Under the pieces are notes generated by a model. That model saw only the letters and a list, made by a program, of their open reading frames with translations. It was not told the DNA's origin and made no database searches. The translations under genes and the position numbers were made by a program. From contig JAQBQL010000186.1 of assembly GCA_028287035.1 (NCBI GenBank), positions 21,361-85,360 on the forward strand: 64,000 nt of DNA, in the 5' to 3' direction. Source of the stretch: Labilithrix sp. (lineage in GTDB: Bacteria > Myxococcota > Polyangia > Polyangiales > Polyangiaceae). Positions 17,566 to 26,157 of the stretch are shown here, in pieces (the first letter of the stretch is position 1; the number at the start of each line of letters is the position of its first letter).

Positions 17566-19016
17566 GCGGGATCGCTTCCTTCGGCGACCGCGCGCTTCGC
17601 TTCGCGCTGCCGGAAGGGACCGACCGGCGCGCCCTCCTCGCGAGGCTGCGCTCGCTGCCGGGCGTCACCGACGTCGTCCTCGCCGAGACCGTCGGGGCCG
17701 TGCTCGCGACGTCGCCGGCAGAGGTGGCGGGCGCGGTCGCGGCTGCCCTCGCATTGCCGCCGGAGAGCCTGGTCGGGCCACCGCCCGTGGAGCATGCCAT
17801 CGAGGTCGCCTACGACGGCGCGGACCTCGAGGAGGTGGCGCGCACGCTCGCGCTCGCGCCGGATGCGCTGGTCGCGCTGCACGCGGCGCCCACCTACGAC
17901 GTCGCGCTGGTCGGGTTCCAGCCCGGCTTCGCGTACCTGCGCGGGCTCGATCCGGGCCTCGTGCTGCCGCGGCGCGCCTCGCCGCGGCCACGCGTACCGG
18001 CACGCAGTGTGGCGGTCGCTGCAGGATACACGGGGATTTACCCCCAGGCCTCGCCCGGCGGATGGCACCTCCTCGGCGAAGCGCTCTCCTTCGTCCCCTT
18101 CACTGCGGCCGGCGCGCGGCTCGCGCTCGGCGATCGCGTCCGCTTCGTGCCGGCCGCGCGAGACGTGACGCCGCCAGCGGCCGCGGGAGCGGAACGCGCG
18201 GAAGAGCCGGTGGAGACCCACCTCGAGGTGACCGCGGCGCGCGGACCGGCGCTGCTCGTCGATGCCGGACGCACCGGGCACATGCACGAGGGCGTCCCGC
18301 ACGGCGGGCCCCTCGTGCGGGGCGCGTTCGCCCGCGCGAACGAGGCCGCCGGTAACGCGCCGGGGGCGTGCGGGATCGAGATCTACGGGGACCTCGAGCT
18401 CCTCGCTCACGCCGACGTCTGCCTCGCAGACGACACCGGAGCACGTCACGTCCTCGCCCGCGGCGCCTCCCTGCGGCTCGGGACGGACGGGCGGAGCCGC
18501 GTCCGCTATCTCGCGGTGAGCGGAGGGATCGACGCGCGCCTGGTGCTCGGCAGCCGCGGCGCGCTCCTCGGCGCAGGCCTGGGCGGCCTTGCGGCGCGCG
18601 GCCTCCGGCGTGGGGATCGCGTCGCGGTGGGCGGCGTCGCCGCGAGCGCGACCACCGCGGTCGTCGCCGCCGCGCGCGCGGACGCTCCCATCGTGCTCCG
18701 CCGCGGTCCTGACGCGACGGACGAGGAGCTCGCCGCCATCGCCCGGGGGACGTTCGCGGTGTCGCCGACCTCTGACCGCACGGGCTCGCGCCTCGACGGT
18801 CCGCCGCTGCCCGCGCGCCCGCACGTGACGGAACGCGTGAGCGTCCCGATGGTGCGCGGCGCCATCGAGCGGACGCCCTCGGGTCTGGTCGTGCTCGGGC
18901 CCGATCATCCGACGACGGGCGGCTACCCGGTGGTCGCCGTGGTCGCCGAGGCATCCCAGGACGCCTTCTTCGGGCGGCTCCCCGGCGCCCCCTCGCGTTT
19001 CGTGCTCGAGACGTGA
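17562..19016 (+). CDS. pxpBC: 5-oxoprolinase subunits B and C fused
   Basis: GTG start at 17562, overlapping the pxpA stop. The 484-residue chain joins a PxpB domain (residues 1-200; signatures GFQPGFAYLRGL and SPGGWHLLG) to a PxpC domain (about 215-484; GRTGHMHEGVPHGGP, then GCGIEIYGDLEL-like and GPDHPTTGGYPVVA). With PxpA it should form the ATP-dependent 5-oxoprolinase. Similar domain pairs occur in urea amidolyase-related enzymes, but there is no biotin or carboxylase domain here. The fusion fixes the 1:1 subunit ratio and appears intact across the junction. Confidence 0.9.
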   Translation: MSGIASFGDRALRFALPEGTDRRALLARLRSLPGVTDVVLAETVGAVLATSPAEVAGAVAAALALPPESLVGPPPVEHAIEVAYDGADLEEVARTLALAPDALVALHAAPTYDVALVGFQPGFAYLRGLDPGLVLPRRASPRPRVPARSVAVAAGYTGIYPQASPGGWHLLGEALSFVPFTAAGARLALGDRVRFVPAARDVTPPAAAGAERAEEPVETHLEVTAARGPALLVDAGRTGHMHEGVPHGGPLVRGAFARANEAAGNAPGACGIEIYGDLELLAHADVCLADDTGARHVLARGASLRLGTDGRSRVRYLAVSGGIDARLVLGSRGALLGAGLGGLAARGLRRGDRVAVGGVAASATTAVVAAARADAPIVLRRGPDATDEELAAIARGTFAVSPTSDRTGSRLDGPPLPARPHVTERVSVPMVRGAIERTPSGLVVLGPDHPTTGGYPVVAVVAEASQDAFFGRLPGAPSRFVLET

Positions 19017-19100
19017 GCAGATCGACCACATGTCGTTCTGCGGCCGGTGTGCGACGGAGACTTGCCCGCCCCGGGACCCCTGCGTAATGCCCTGTCCTTG

Positions 19101-19694
19101 ATGATGCGCGCCGTGTTCCTGGGATCCGCTCTCCTGCTGATGGGTTGCAACGAGCCCGCGCCCGGAGAGCGCGTCGACGTGCAGGTCTCGCGCACTCCCC
19201 AGGCGACCGCGGAGACCGTTCGGCCCGCCGTCTCGTGGCCCGAGCCGGCGGCCGTCGACGACCGCGCGCTCTCCGCGATCGTGCGTGCGAGCGCGCGCCC
19301 CGAGGCCGAGCTCCGTGGGCTCGTCGCCCGGTCCCCCGTGCCGGTCCTCGCGCCGCGCGACCTCGTGCTCGAGCGGCCCACGGTGGTCGTCGAGGGCGAG
19401 TACTTCGCGCTCACCGGCCGCGCCGCCGGGGCCACGATCGCGCTCCAGGGCACGCGCGCCGCGCGCCGCTACGAGGGCGTCGCGCCGGTCGCAGGCAACC
19501 GCGACGTCCGCGGGAGCAAGGGGTTCGTGTCCGCGAACGAGGGCATCCGGACCGCCTCGTGGAACGAGAACGGCGCCGCCTACAGCCTCGACGTCGAATG
19601 CGCCGACCCCGCCGGCGATGCCCGCTGCCAGAGCGACGACTTCGTGCTCTCGGTGGCCGCGCAGCTCGTCTACGTCGGAGGCGCTGGCCGATGA
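19101..19694 (+). CDS. Lipoprotein of unknown function, coupled to M23 peptidase
   Basis: Not recognised. The start at 19101 (MMRAVFLGSALLLMGC) gives a clean lipoprotein signal with lipobox LMGC; an earlier start at 19047 would bury it. The mature part of about 180 residues is Pro/Ala-rich at first, then has a predicted beta-rich domain with two Cys in VECADPAGDARCQSDD. The gene ends in a 4-bp ATGA overlap with the M23 peptidase gene, so the two are co-translated; a role as an envelope partner of that peptidase is plausible but unproven. Confidence 0.6.
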   Translation: MMRAVFLGSALLLMGCNEPAPGERVDVQVSRTPQATAETVRPAVSWPEPAAVDDRALSAIVRASARPEAELRGLVARSPVPVLAPRDLVLERPTVVVEGEYFALTGRAAGATIALQGTRAARRYEGVAPVAGNRDVRGSKGFVSANEGIRTASWNENGAAYSLDVECADPAGDARCQSDDFVLSVAAQLVYVGGAGR

Positions 19695-20608
19695 GCGCTC
19701 TCTTCCCTCACGCCGCCGCGTTCGCCGTGATGTCGCTGGCCATGCTGGCGTGTCCCTCGTTCGCGCGCGCCGACGCGCCGTTCAGCTTCGATCCTCCGGG
19801 CAAGCTCGTGCCCGGCTCGGGCAAAGGCCGCGTCGACATGAACGTCTACGCGCCCGGCATCCGCTTTCCCATCGAGGAGGGTCCGGCGTTCGCCAACTCC
19901 CAGGTGTACGGCCACGGCGGCGGCAGCGGGCCGGACGGCACCTCGCAGTGCGACGACGAGAACTTCAGCTACCCGTGGCACGACAACTATTGCGAGTCGC
20001 GCTCGTACTCGATGCCCCTCTGTCCGTCGGGAGTCGGTCACCAGGGTCAGGACATCCGCTCCGCCGACTGCACCAAGGGCAAGCACTGGACGGTCGCCGT
20101 CGCGGACGGGACGATCACGAGCATCGGCAGCTACTCGGTCTACCTCACGACCCCCGACGGCACCCGCTTCGACTACCTGCACATGTCCGACCTGCAGATC
20201 AAAGAGGGTCAGAAGGTGAAGCGCGGCGACCGCATGGGCAAGGTCGCCAACGTGTTCGGCGGGACGGCGACCACCGTGCACCTGCACTTCAACATCCACG
20301 AGAACGTCGCGGGCGTCGGGGCGGTCTACGTGCCGCCGTACCTCTCGATCGTCCAGGCGTACGAGGCGCTGCTCGCGCCTCCCGCGACCGACGCGGGCGT
20401 GGACGCGGCGCCGGGCGCGCCCGCGAAGCCCCCGGTGCTCAACGAGGCGCCGCTCGCGGCGCCCGAGGATCCCGCTGCGGCGAGCGACGATGACGGCGGC
20501 TGCTCGGCGGCGCGCGGCGGCGCGGGGTCTTCTGGCACCGGCGGGCTTGCCGTCGTGGTCGCGGCCCTGGCGCTCGGCCTCGTGACGGCGAAGCGCCGGC
20601 GCCGCTAG
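19691..20608 (+). CDS. M23 family metallopeptidase (LytM-like) with MYXO-CTERM-type tail
   Basis: A 305-residue secreted protein: signal peptide (residues 1-27, ending FARA), then a LytM/M23 domain with the zinc ligands in HQGQD (His-x3-Asp, about residue 117) and HLHF (about residue 198). The tail has a Pro/Ala linker, a Gly/Cys motif (DGGCSA), one hydrophobic helix and the basic end KRRRR, a MYXO-CTERM sorting signal. M23 enzymes cut peptidoglycan cross-bridges or act as inactive scaffolds; both ligand motifs are kept here, so activity is likely. The ATG overlaps the preceding lipoprotein stop. Confidence 0.88.
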   Translation: MSALFPHAAAFAVMSLAMLACPSFARADAPFSFDPPGKLVPGSGKGRVDMNVYAPGIRFPIEEGPAFANSQVYGHGGGSGPDGTSQCDDENFSYPWHDNYCESRSYSMPLCPSGVGHQGQDIRSADCTKGKHWTVAVADGTITSIGSYSVYLTTPDGTRFDYLHMSDLQIKEGQKVKRGDRMGKVANVFGGTATTVHLHFNIHENVAGVGAVYVPPYLSIVQAYEALLAPPATDAGVDAAPGAPAKPPVLNEAPLAAPEDPAAASDDDGGCSAARGGAGSSGTGGLAVVVAALALGLVTAKRRRR

Positions 20609-20618
20609 GCTCGGCGCG

Positions 20619-21464
20619 GTGCACTCACGGACGTTCGGCCCGCTCACCCGCGAGGTGCCGGTGGTCGGCCTCGGCACCTGGCGCATGGAGGCCGACGATC
20701 GCGAGGCCGCGATCGCCGCCATCCGTCGCGCCGTCGACCGCGGGATGACCCACATCGACACCGCCGAGATCTACGGCAAGGGAGCGGTCGAGGAGCTCGT
20801 CGGCGAGGCGCTCGCCGGGTACCGCAGCGACGTCTTCCTCGCGTCGAAGATCCATCCCGAGCACGCCACCTTCGCGGGCACCCTGCTCGCGTGCGAGAAG
20901 AGCCTGCGGCGCCTGCGGACCGACCGTCTCGACCTCTACCTCCTGCACTGGCGCGGAGCGCAGCCGCTCGAGGAGACCATTCGAGCGTTCGAGGAGCTGA
21001 AGAAGGAAGGAAAGATCCTGGCCTGGGGACTCTCGAACTTCGATATCGCCGACGTCGAGGCGGTGGTCGAGATCGCAGGGCCCGGCAAGGTCGCCTGCAA
21101 CCAGGTGCTCTACAACCTCGCCGAGCGCGACGCCGAGCACGTCCTCCAGAGCGTGTGCGAACGCCATCGCATCGCGCTCGTCGCGTACAGCCCGCTCGGC
21201 TCGGGGGACTTTCCGCGCCCTGGCACCGCGCGAGGCGACGTGCTCGAGCGGGTCGCGGCGGCCCACGACGTCACCGCGCGAGCGGTTGCCCTCGCCTACC
21301 TCGCCCGGCGTCCGTCGGCCTTCGTCATCCCGAAGAGCGCGCGCCCGGCGCACGTCGACGAGCTGGCGCGCGCGGGCGACGTGGTGCTCACGCCGGCCGA
21401 GCAAGAGGCGATCGGCGCGGCGTTTCCGCTCGGGCCGCCCCGCTCGCACCTGCCCTCGTCCTGA
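20619..21464 (+). CDS. Aldo/keto reductase
   Basis: A 281-residue AKR with the catalytic tetrad in place: Asp and Tyr in HIDTAEIYGKG (about residues 46-52), Lys in ASKIH and His in LYLLHWRG (about residue 111). The NADPH-binding end has IPKSARPAHVDE near residue 235. It reduces aldehydes or ketones; the substrate is unknown. The start is GTG at 20619, 10 bp after the M23 stop, so co-transcription is likely though a functional link is not apparent. Confidence 0.9.
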   Translation: MHSRTFGPLTREVPVVGLGTWRMEADDREAAIAAIRRAVDRGMTHIDTAEIYGKGAVEELVGEALAGYRSDVFLASKIHPEHATFAGTLLACEKSLRRLRTDRLDLYLLHWRGAQPLEETIRAFEELKKEGKILAWGLSNFDIADVEAVVEIAGPGKVACNQVLYNLAERDAEHVLQSVCERHRIALVAYSPLGSGDFPRPGTARGDVLERVAAAHDVTARAVALAYLARRPSAFVIPKSARPAHVDELARAGDVVLTPAEQEAIGAAFPLGPPRSHLPSS

Positions 21465-21478
21465 GCGGCGAGGCTCAG
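21461..21478. terminator. Small hairpin spanning two convergent stop codons
   Basis: CTGAGC (21461-21466) and GCTCAG (21473-21478) are perfect complements around a 6-nt loop. The hairpin contains the stop codons of both the aldo/keto reductase (+) and the receiver-EAL gene (-). It is short and has no T-run, so it is only a possible bidirectional end. Confidence 0.3.
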
Positions 21479-22872
21479 CGCGAGCGCAGCGTGGTCGCGA
21501 CGCCCGGCCCTTCCGCCATCGGATGACGCAGCGACAGCGGGGCGTGACGGCGGACGATCGATCCCTGGAGCAGCGTGCAGCCGATCGCGGCGAGCGCCTC
21601 GGACTCCTCGGCGGTCGACACGCCCTCGGCGATGGTGGTCGCCTCGAGCGTCTTGCACATCGAGACCACCGCCGCGACGAGCCGCTTCCGGCCCGCCGAC
21701 TGGTCCATGTTGCGGACGAGGCGCGCGTCGATCTTCACGAACTCCGGTGAGAGGTCGGCGATCTGCGAGAGACAGGCCTGACCGGCATCGAGGTCGGCGA
21801 TGGCGAGGCGGAAGCCGACGAAGCGGAGCACGCTGGCGCGCGCACAGAGGTCGTCGATCGACAGCCCGCGGGCGCGGACCTGGAGGACGACGCGCTCGGC
21901 GATGCGCGCGAGCGGCGGCTCGGGGGAGTAGAGGTCGCCGTCGAGCAGGTCGGTCGGGTGGACGTCGACGAAGAGGAGCGTGTCGGAAGGCGCGTCCACG
22001 AACGTCTTCACCGCGAGGTCACGGACGCGGCGGCGGAGCTCGTCGAGGCGGCCGAGGCGCTCCGCGGCGACGACGAGCGCCGGCTCGGACGAGAGCGTCT
22101 CCTCGGCGGACGACATCTTCGATCCGTAGCCGAGGAGCTTCTTCGTCCGTCCGTCGGCGATGGGCTCGAGCTCGACGGAGAGCGTCGCGAGGGCACGCTC
22201 GAAGGCGCGCTTGAGGCTGGGCCCGGCGTCGTCGACGATGACGTCGGCGCGGTGGGCGGGGGGCACCACCGCGACCATCGACGGGGTCGTGGTCTTGCAC
22301 GCCCCGTGGCTGACGCGATCGGCGTTGAGGTTGACCATGCCCACCGCGCTCGGCGCCGGCTGGTCGGAGGGGGGCGGCCGGACCGTCTCCGCGTTGGCGA
22401 CGGCGAGCACCGCGGACGTCGCGACCTCGCGCTGCTGGATCGACGACTTTCGGACCTTCTTGCAGCGGTTCAGCACGCGCACGAGGTGCTCGCGCGGCGT
22501 CGGCTTGACGAGGTACTCGAGGACGCCGAGGGAGACCGCCTCGATCGCCGTGTCGACGGTCGGCGCGCCGGTCATGAGGACGAGCGGCACGTCCGGATCG
22601 TAGGCGCGCACCACGTTGAGGACGTCGACGCCCGAGGCGCCCGGCAGGTTGAGATCGCTGATGACTGCGTCGAAGGACCGGCTCATCACCTTCTCGACCG
22701 CGGCGGCCCCGCTGCCGACGTGGACCACCTGGTAGCCCTCGGCGTTCATGAGCCGCACCAGGCTGCGCGCGAGCGGCGCGTCGTCCTCGATGAGGAGCAC
22801 CGTGCCCTGCATCGTGCGCGGCGCGGCGAAGCGAACGGTCTCGTGGACGGGGGCGGTTCCGGCGGGAAGCAT
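21475..22872 (-). CDS. Response regulator with degenerate EAL domain
   Basis: A receiver domain (VLLIEDDAPLARSL; phospho-acceptor Asp in VISDLNLPG; Lys in LVKPTPRE) is joined by a linker to an EAL-like domain from about residue 220 onward. The EAL fold is recognisable from VELEPIADGRTKKLLGYGSK, FVDVHPTDL, PEFVKIDARLV and TIAEGVSTAEESEAL, but the catalytic ExL is YGSK, and the metal-binding DDFGTG-like loop reads IADLDAGQ. It is therefore probably a c-di-GMP binder or a signalling scaffold, not a phosphodiesterase. The start at 22872 is one of several possible; 22812 (MQGTVLLIEDD) also fits. It is convergent with the aldo/keto reductase. Confidence 0.82.
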   Translation of the reverse strand: MLPAGTAPVHETVRFAAPRTMQGTVLLIEDDAPLARSLVRLMNAEGYQVVHVGSGAAAVEKVMSRSFDAVISDLNLPGASGVDVLNVVRAYDPDVPLVLMTGAPTVDTAIEAVSLGVLEYLVKPTPREHLVRVLNRCKKVRKSSIQQREVATSAVLAVANAETVRPPPSDQPAPSAVGMVNLNADRVSHGACKTTTPSMVAVVPPAHRADVIVDDAGPSLKRAFERALATLSVELEPIADGRTKKLLGYGSKMSSAEETLSSEPALVVAAERLGRLDELRRRVRDLAVKTFVDAPSDTLLFVDVHPTDLLDGDLYSPEPPLARIAERVVLQVRARGLSIDDLCARASVLRFVGFRLAIADLDAGQACLSQIADLSPEFVKIDARLVRNMDQSAGRKRLVAAVVSMCKTLEATTIAEGVSTAEESEALAAIGCTLLQGSIVRRHAPLSLRHPMAEGPGVATTLRSR

Positions 22873-23007
22873 TGCCGGCACAATTGCAACGGCTGGGCCA
22901 TGCGCAACACCGCGGAAGCATGCGGAAGCGCTCGCCGGATCAGGGGTCAACCCGAACCCGGAGTCATCCGTGACCCATCGGGAGAACCCACCCCGCCGGG
23001 GGAATGC

Positions 23008-23790
23008 TCAGGGCGCGGTGGTGGTGAGCGCGCGGGCGAAGGCGTCGACGAGAGGGTCGCTGCGGTCGAGCGCGGCCACCGCCTCGTCGAAGGAGCCGCT
23101 GCGCCGCGCGAAGACGGACGCATACGCCTTCTCGAGCCGGGCGACGGCGTCGCGCGCGACGCCGCGACGCGCGAGGCCGACCACGTTGAGGGCGCGCACG
23201 CGGGCGCGGTCGCCCTGGACGATCACGAACGGCGGCACCGATCGCTCGCACATCGCGCCGGCGGCGACGAACGCGCTCTGACCGACGCGCACGAACTGGG
23301 CGGCGCCCGCGAGCCCACCGAAGGTGACCCAGTCCTCGACGACCACGTGACCGGCGAGCTGCACGGCGTTCGCGATGACGCAGTGCGACCCCACGACGAC
23401 GTCGTGCCCGATGTGCACGGCGGCCATGAAGAGGTTCTCGTCCCCGATGCGCGTGGGAGTCGGGCCGCTCGAGAGGCTCACCGTCACGTGCTCGCGGAAC
23501 ACGTTCCCGTCGCCGATGACGAGCGAGCCCGGCGGCTGGTCCGCGGCGGCGGCGGCCTTCCGGATCTGGGGATCACCGCCGAGCACCGCGAAGGGGTGGA
23601 CGATGCATCGCGCGCCGAGAACGGTCGACCCGCTGACCACCGCATGCGCCATCACGCGCGAGCCCTCCCCGATGCGCACGCCGCGCCCGATGATCGCGTA
23701 CGGCCCGACCTCGACGCCGCCTGCCAGCTCGGCCTCCGCATCGACGACCGCCGTGGGATGGACGAGCGCGCGCGTGCTCATGAGGGTCAC
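23008..23790 (-). CDS. lpxA: UDP-N-acetylglucosamine acyltransferase
   Basis: A 260-residue left-handed beta-helix acyltransferase: hexapeptide repeats (VGPYAIIGRGVRIGEG) over residues 10-190, the catalytic His in AAVHIGHD (about residue 126) and a helical C-terminal domain. LpxA begins lipid A synthesis by transferring a hydroxyacyl chain from ACP to UDP-GlcNAc. It is the last gene of skp-lpxD-fabZ-lpxA, overlapping fabZ by 4 bp. The usual next gene, lpxB, is not present downstream; an unrelated receiver-EAL gene follows after 135 bp. Confidence 0.93.
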   Translation of the reverse strand: MTLMSTRALVHPTAVVDAEAELAGGVEVGPYAIIGRGVRIGEGSRVMAHAVVSGSTVLGARCIVHPFAVLGGDPQIRKAAAAADQPPGSLVIGDGNVFREHVTVSLSSGPTPTRIGDENLFMAAVHIGHDVVVGSHCVIANAVQLAGHVVVEDWVTFGGLAGAAQFVRVGQSAFVAAGAMCERSVPPFVIVQGDRARVRALNVVGLARRGVARDAVARLEKAYASVFARRSGSFDEAVAALDRSDPLVDAFARALTTTAP

Positions 23791-24251
23791 CCGTTCCGGT
23801 CCACGACGCTGGCGAGAAGCTCACCCTGCGCGCACAGCGTGCCGTCGACGCTCGCCTCGCCGCGCAGCTTCCACACGTTGGTCCGGTGGTGGACGACCGT
23901 GACCTCGAGGTCCAGGCGATCACCCGGGACCACGGGCCGGCGGAACTTCGCCTTGTCGATGCCGAGGAAGTAGAGAAGGCTGTTCGCCTCGTCGAAGGGC
24001 TCGCTGGCGTAGGCGAGGATGCCGCCGATCTGCGCGAGCGCCTCGATGACCAGCACGCCGGGCATGATCGGGTTCTGCGGGAAGTGCCCGAGGAACCACG
24101 GCTCGTTCATGCTCACGCACTTGTGGCCGCGGATCACCTCGTTCGGGATCACCTCGGTCACGCGGTCGACCATCACGAACGGCCAGCGGTGCGGGAGGAT
24201 CTGGAGGATCCGATCGATGTCGATCTGCGTGCGCGCGGCCTTCGCTTTCAT
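23787..24251 (-). CDS. fabZ: 3-hydroxyacyl-ACP dehydratase FabZ
   Basis: A 154-residue hot-dog fold dehydratase with the FabZ signatures LPHRWPFVMVDRV and GHFPQNPIMPGVLVIEALAQ (catalytic His and Glu). It dehydrates 3-hydroxyacyl-ACP in fatty acid elongation and competes with LpxA for the same substrate, which is why the two are commonly linked. It overlaps lpxD upstream and lpxA downstream by 4 bp each (ATGA), so the three are translationally coupled. The long frame open upstream of the ATG is a shadow of lpxD. Confidence 0.95.
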   Translation of the reverse strand: MKAKAARTQIDIDRILQILPHRWPFVMVDRVTEVIPNEVIRGHKCVSMNEPWFLGHFPQNPIMPGVLVIEALAQIGGILAYASEPFDEANSLLYFLGIDKAKFRRPVVPGDRLDLEVTVVHHRTNVWKLRGEASVDGTLCAQGELLASVVDRNG

Positions 24252-25309
24252 GACTGCCCCGATGACCCTGGCTCGGGTGGTGGCGTGGTGCGCCGGATGA
24301 TCGCCTCGGGCCTCACGTTCAACGGGTCGCCCTCGGGAGGCGGCAGGCTGCTCAGCCTCGTGACGCTCGGCGGCGGCAGCGACGTGGGATCGGACGACGG
24401 CGGCGCGCTCACGGGCCCGGAGGGCGGCAGCGAGCTCCCGCGGCTCGCCGCGAGCCGATACAGCTCGGCGAGGCCGCGGAGCCAGCGCGGGCGCTCCACC
24501 GCGGGGTACCCGGCCACCGTCGAGCCGACCGGCACGTCGCCGATGACGCCGCTCTTGGCGGCGATGCGCGCGCCGTCGCCGATGACGACGTGATCGGCGA
24601 TGCCGACCTGGCCGCCCATGAGCACGCCGCGCCCGACGATCACCGAGCCGGCGAGCCCGCTCTGCGCGGCGATCACCGTGCCTTCGCCGATCTCGCAGTT
24701 GTGGCCGACGTGCACCTGGGCGTCGAGCTTCACCGCGTTCCTCACGACGGTCGGCCCGAGCGTGCCCGACGCGATCGTGCAGAGTGCACCGATGTGGACG
24801 TCGTCCTCGATGACGACGCCGCCGAGCTGCGGGATCGCGCGGAGCTTGCCGTCGGGGCCGCCCGCCCAGCCGAAGCCGGCGTCGCCGATGACCGCCCCGG
24901 GGCCGATGGTGACCCGCTTTCCGATGCGGACGCGCGGCATGAGCACCGCTCCGCGCCCGATGGTGGTGCCCTCGCCGACGATCGGGTCGTCGGCCGGAGC
25001 GTCGCCGCTCTCGAGCAGCTCGGCGAGCGCGAACGACGCGAACGGATGAAACCACCCGGGCATCGCCGCGACGTCGGGCTTGCTCGTGACGAGCGCCTCG
25101 TCGACCAGCAGGAACGCGCCGCGGGCGAGCGCCAAGCGCGCATCCTCGACGTACCGCACGGCGAGGAGCGGGGCGAGGTCACCCGCGCCCGCATGAGCGA
25201 CCGGAACGAGTCGCCGGACGACGCCGTGCGCTCCGCCGCGGAGCGCCCCGCCATGACGCTGGACGAGGTCCTCGAGCGGGCGCGGCGAGAGCGGGATCCC
25301 GGTCGTCAT
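24248..25309 (-). CDS. lpxD: UDP-3-O-acylglucosamine N-acyltransferase
   Basis: A 353-residue LpxD: an N-terminal uridine-binding-like domain (residues 1-100), hexapeptide repeats (GEGTTIGRGAVLMPRVRIG and on) and the catalytic-region HVGHNCEIG near residue 197. It N-acylates UDP-3-O-acyl-GlcN in lipid A synthesis. The last 60 residues are an unusual Ser/Pro-rich tail (SLPPPEGDP-like repeats) replacing or extending the usual short helix; their role is unknown. It starts 28 bp downstream of skp. Confidence 0.93.
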   Translation of the reverse strand: MTTGIPLSPRPLEDLVQRHGGALRGGAHGVVRRLVPVAHAGAGDLAPLLAVRYVEDARLALARGAFLLVDEALVTSKPDVAAMPGWFHPFASFALAELLESGDAPADDPIVGEGTTIGRGAVLMPRVRIGKRVTIGPGAVIGDAGFGWAGGPDGKLRAIPQLGGVVIEDDVHIGALCTIASGTLGPTVVRNAVKLDAQVHVGHNCEIGEGTVIAAQSGLAGSVIVGRGVLMGGQVGIADHVVIGDGARIAAKSGVIGDVPVGSTVAGYPAVERPRWLRGLAELYRLAASRGSSLPPSGPVSAPPSSDPTSLPPPSVTRLSSLPPPEGDPLNVRPEAIIRRTTPPPEPGSSGQS

Positions 25310-25337
25310 CGGACGGCGCGCGTGCCTGGCGCGACGG

Positions 25338-25892
25338 TCAGGGCTTCTTCGCCGGAGCGGCCGCGCCGCCCGCGCCGCCGTTGTACATCTGGATCGCCTT
25401 GTCGGTCAGGTCGAGGTCGGTGCGCACGTACGCGACCGTCGCCTTGTCGAGCACGACGTCGACGTTCTCGGCCGTCGCGAGGCGCTTGATGATGGCGAGC
25501 ACCTTCTCGAAGACGGGGTCGGTGAGCTCCTTCTGCTTCTTCTCGAGCTCCTTGTTGTACTCGAGGAAGATCGCCTGGAGCTCCATCATCTGCTTCTGCC
25601 ACTCGTCGATGCGCTTCGTCAGCGCATCCTTCGGGAGGACCTTCGCCTGCTTGTCGAGGTCCTCACGCTGGCGCTGCAGGTCGGTCTGCTTCTTGTTCAG
25701 CTCCTGCTGGCGGCTGTCGAACAGCTTCTTCAGCGTCGCCTGGGCCCGGAGGCCGTCCTCGGTGCTCGCGACGGCGCGCTGCACGTCGACGATGGCCACC
25801 TTCGTCTGCGCCGAGGCGAGGCTCGGGAAGAGGAGGAACGCAGCTGCGAACGAGACGGACACGATCGCGGTGACCAGGCGGTGGCGAAGCAT
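25338..25892 (-). CDS. skp: OmpH/Skp family periplasmic chaperone
   Basis: The start at 25892 gives a signal peptide (MLRHRLVTAIVSVSFAAAF, cleavage near SLASA) and a 184-residue precursor. The mature protein opens with KVAIVDVQRAVASTEDG and continues with two long helices rich in Lys/Glu/Gln (about residues 50-120), then VDVVLDK, as in Skp. Skp trimers hold unfolded outer-membrane proteins. Location just before lpxD is the conserved arrangement; bamA, which usually precedes skp, is not upstream here. Confidence 0.88.
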   Translation of the reverse strand: MLRHRLVTAIVSVSFAAAFLLFPSLASAQTKVAIVDVQRAVASTEDGLRAQATLKKLFDSRQQELNKKQTDLQRQREDLDKQAKVLPKDALTKRIDEWQKQMMELQAIFLEYNKELEKKQKELTDPVFEKVLAIIKRLATAENVDVVLDKATVAYVRTDLDLTDKAIQMYNGGAGGAAAPAKKP

Positions 25893-26157
25893 GGGCGCCG
25901 AGGTACCGAATGCGGACTCGGGGGTCAAGCTGCCAAGCGCCCGAAAGCAGGGGCCGAGAACGCTGGTTCACACGCCACCCGGCAAGAAGGTCCTACGGTT
26001 CACAGGCCCGGCCGGCGCGATCGGGCACTTCCCCGCAGAAAAAGAGGTGCCCGCCGGCCTCGACCCGGTGGCACGCCACGTGGATACTGTCGGTCGGCGG
26101 CCGCGGTCCCGTGAGGGGAGCCGGCCGGCAAGTCGTGCCCTCCGGAGGTCGTCGATC

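Noticed and set aside
25893..26157. Additional gene or sigma-54 promoter before the cysteine-rich lipoprotein
   Set aside because: TGGCAC occurs, but the second sigma-54 block is missing, and no frame has a start with ribosome binding site or recognisable protein.
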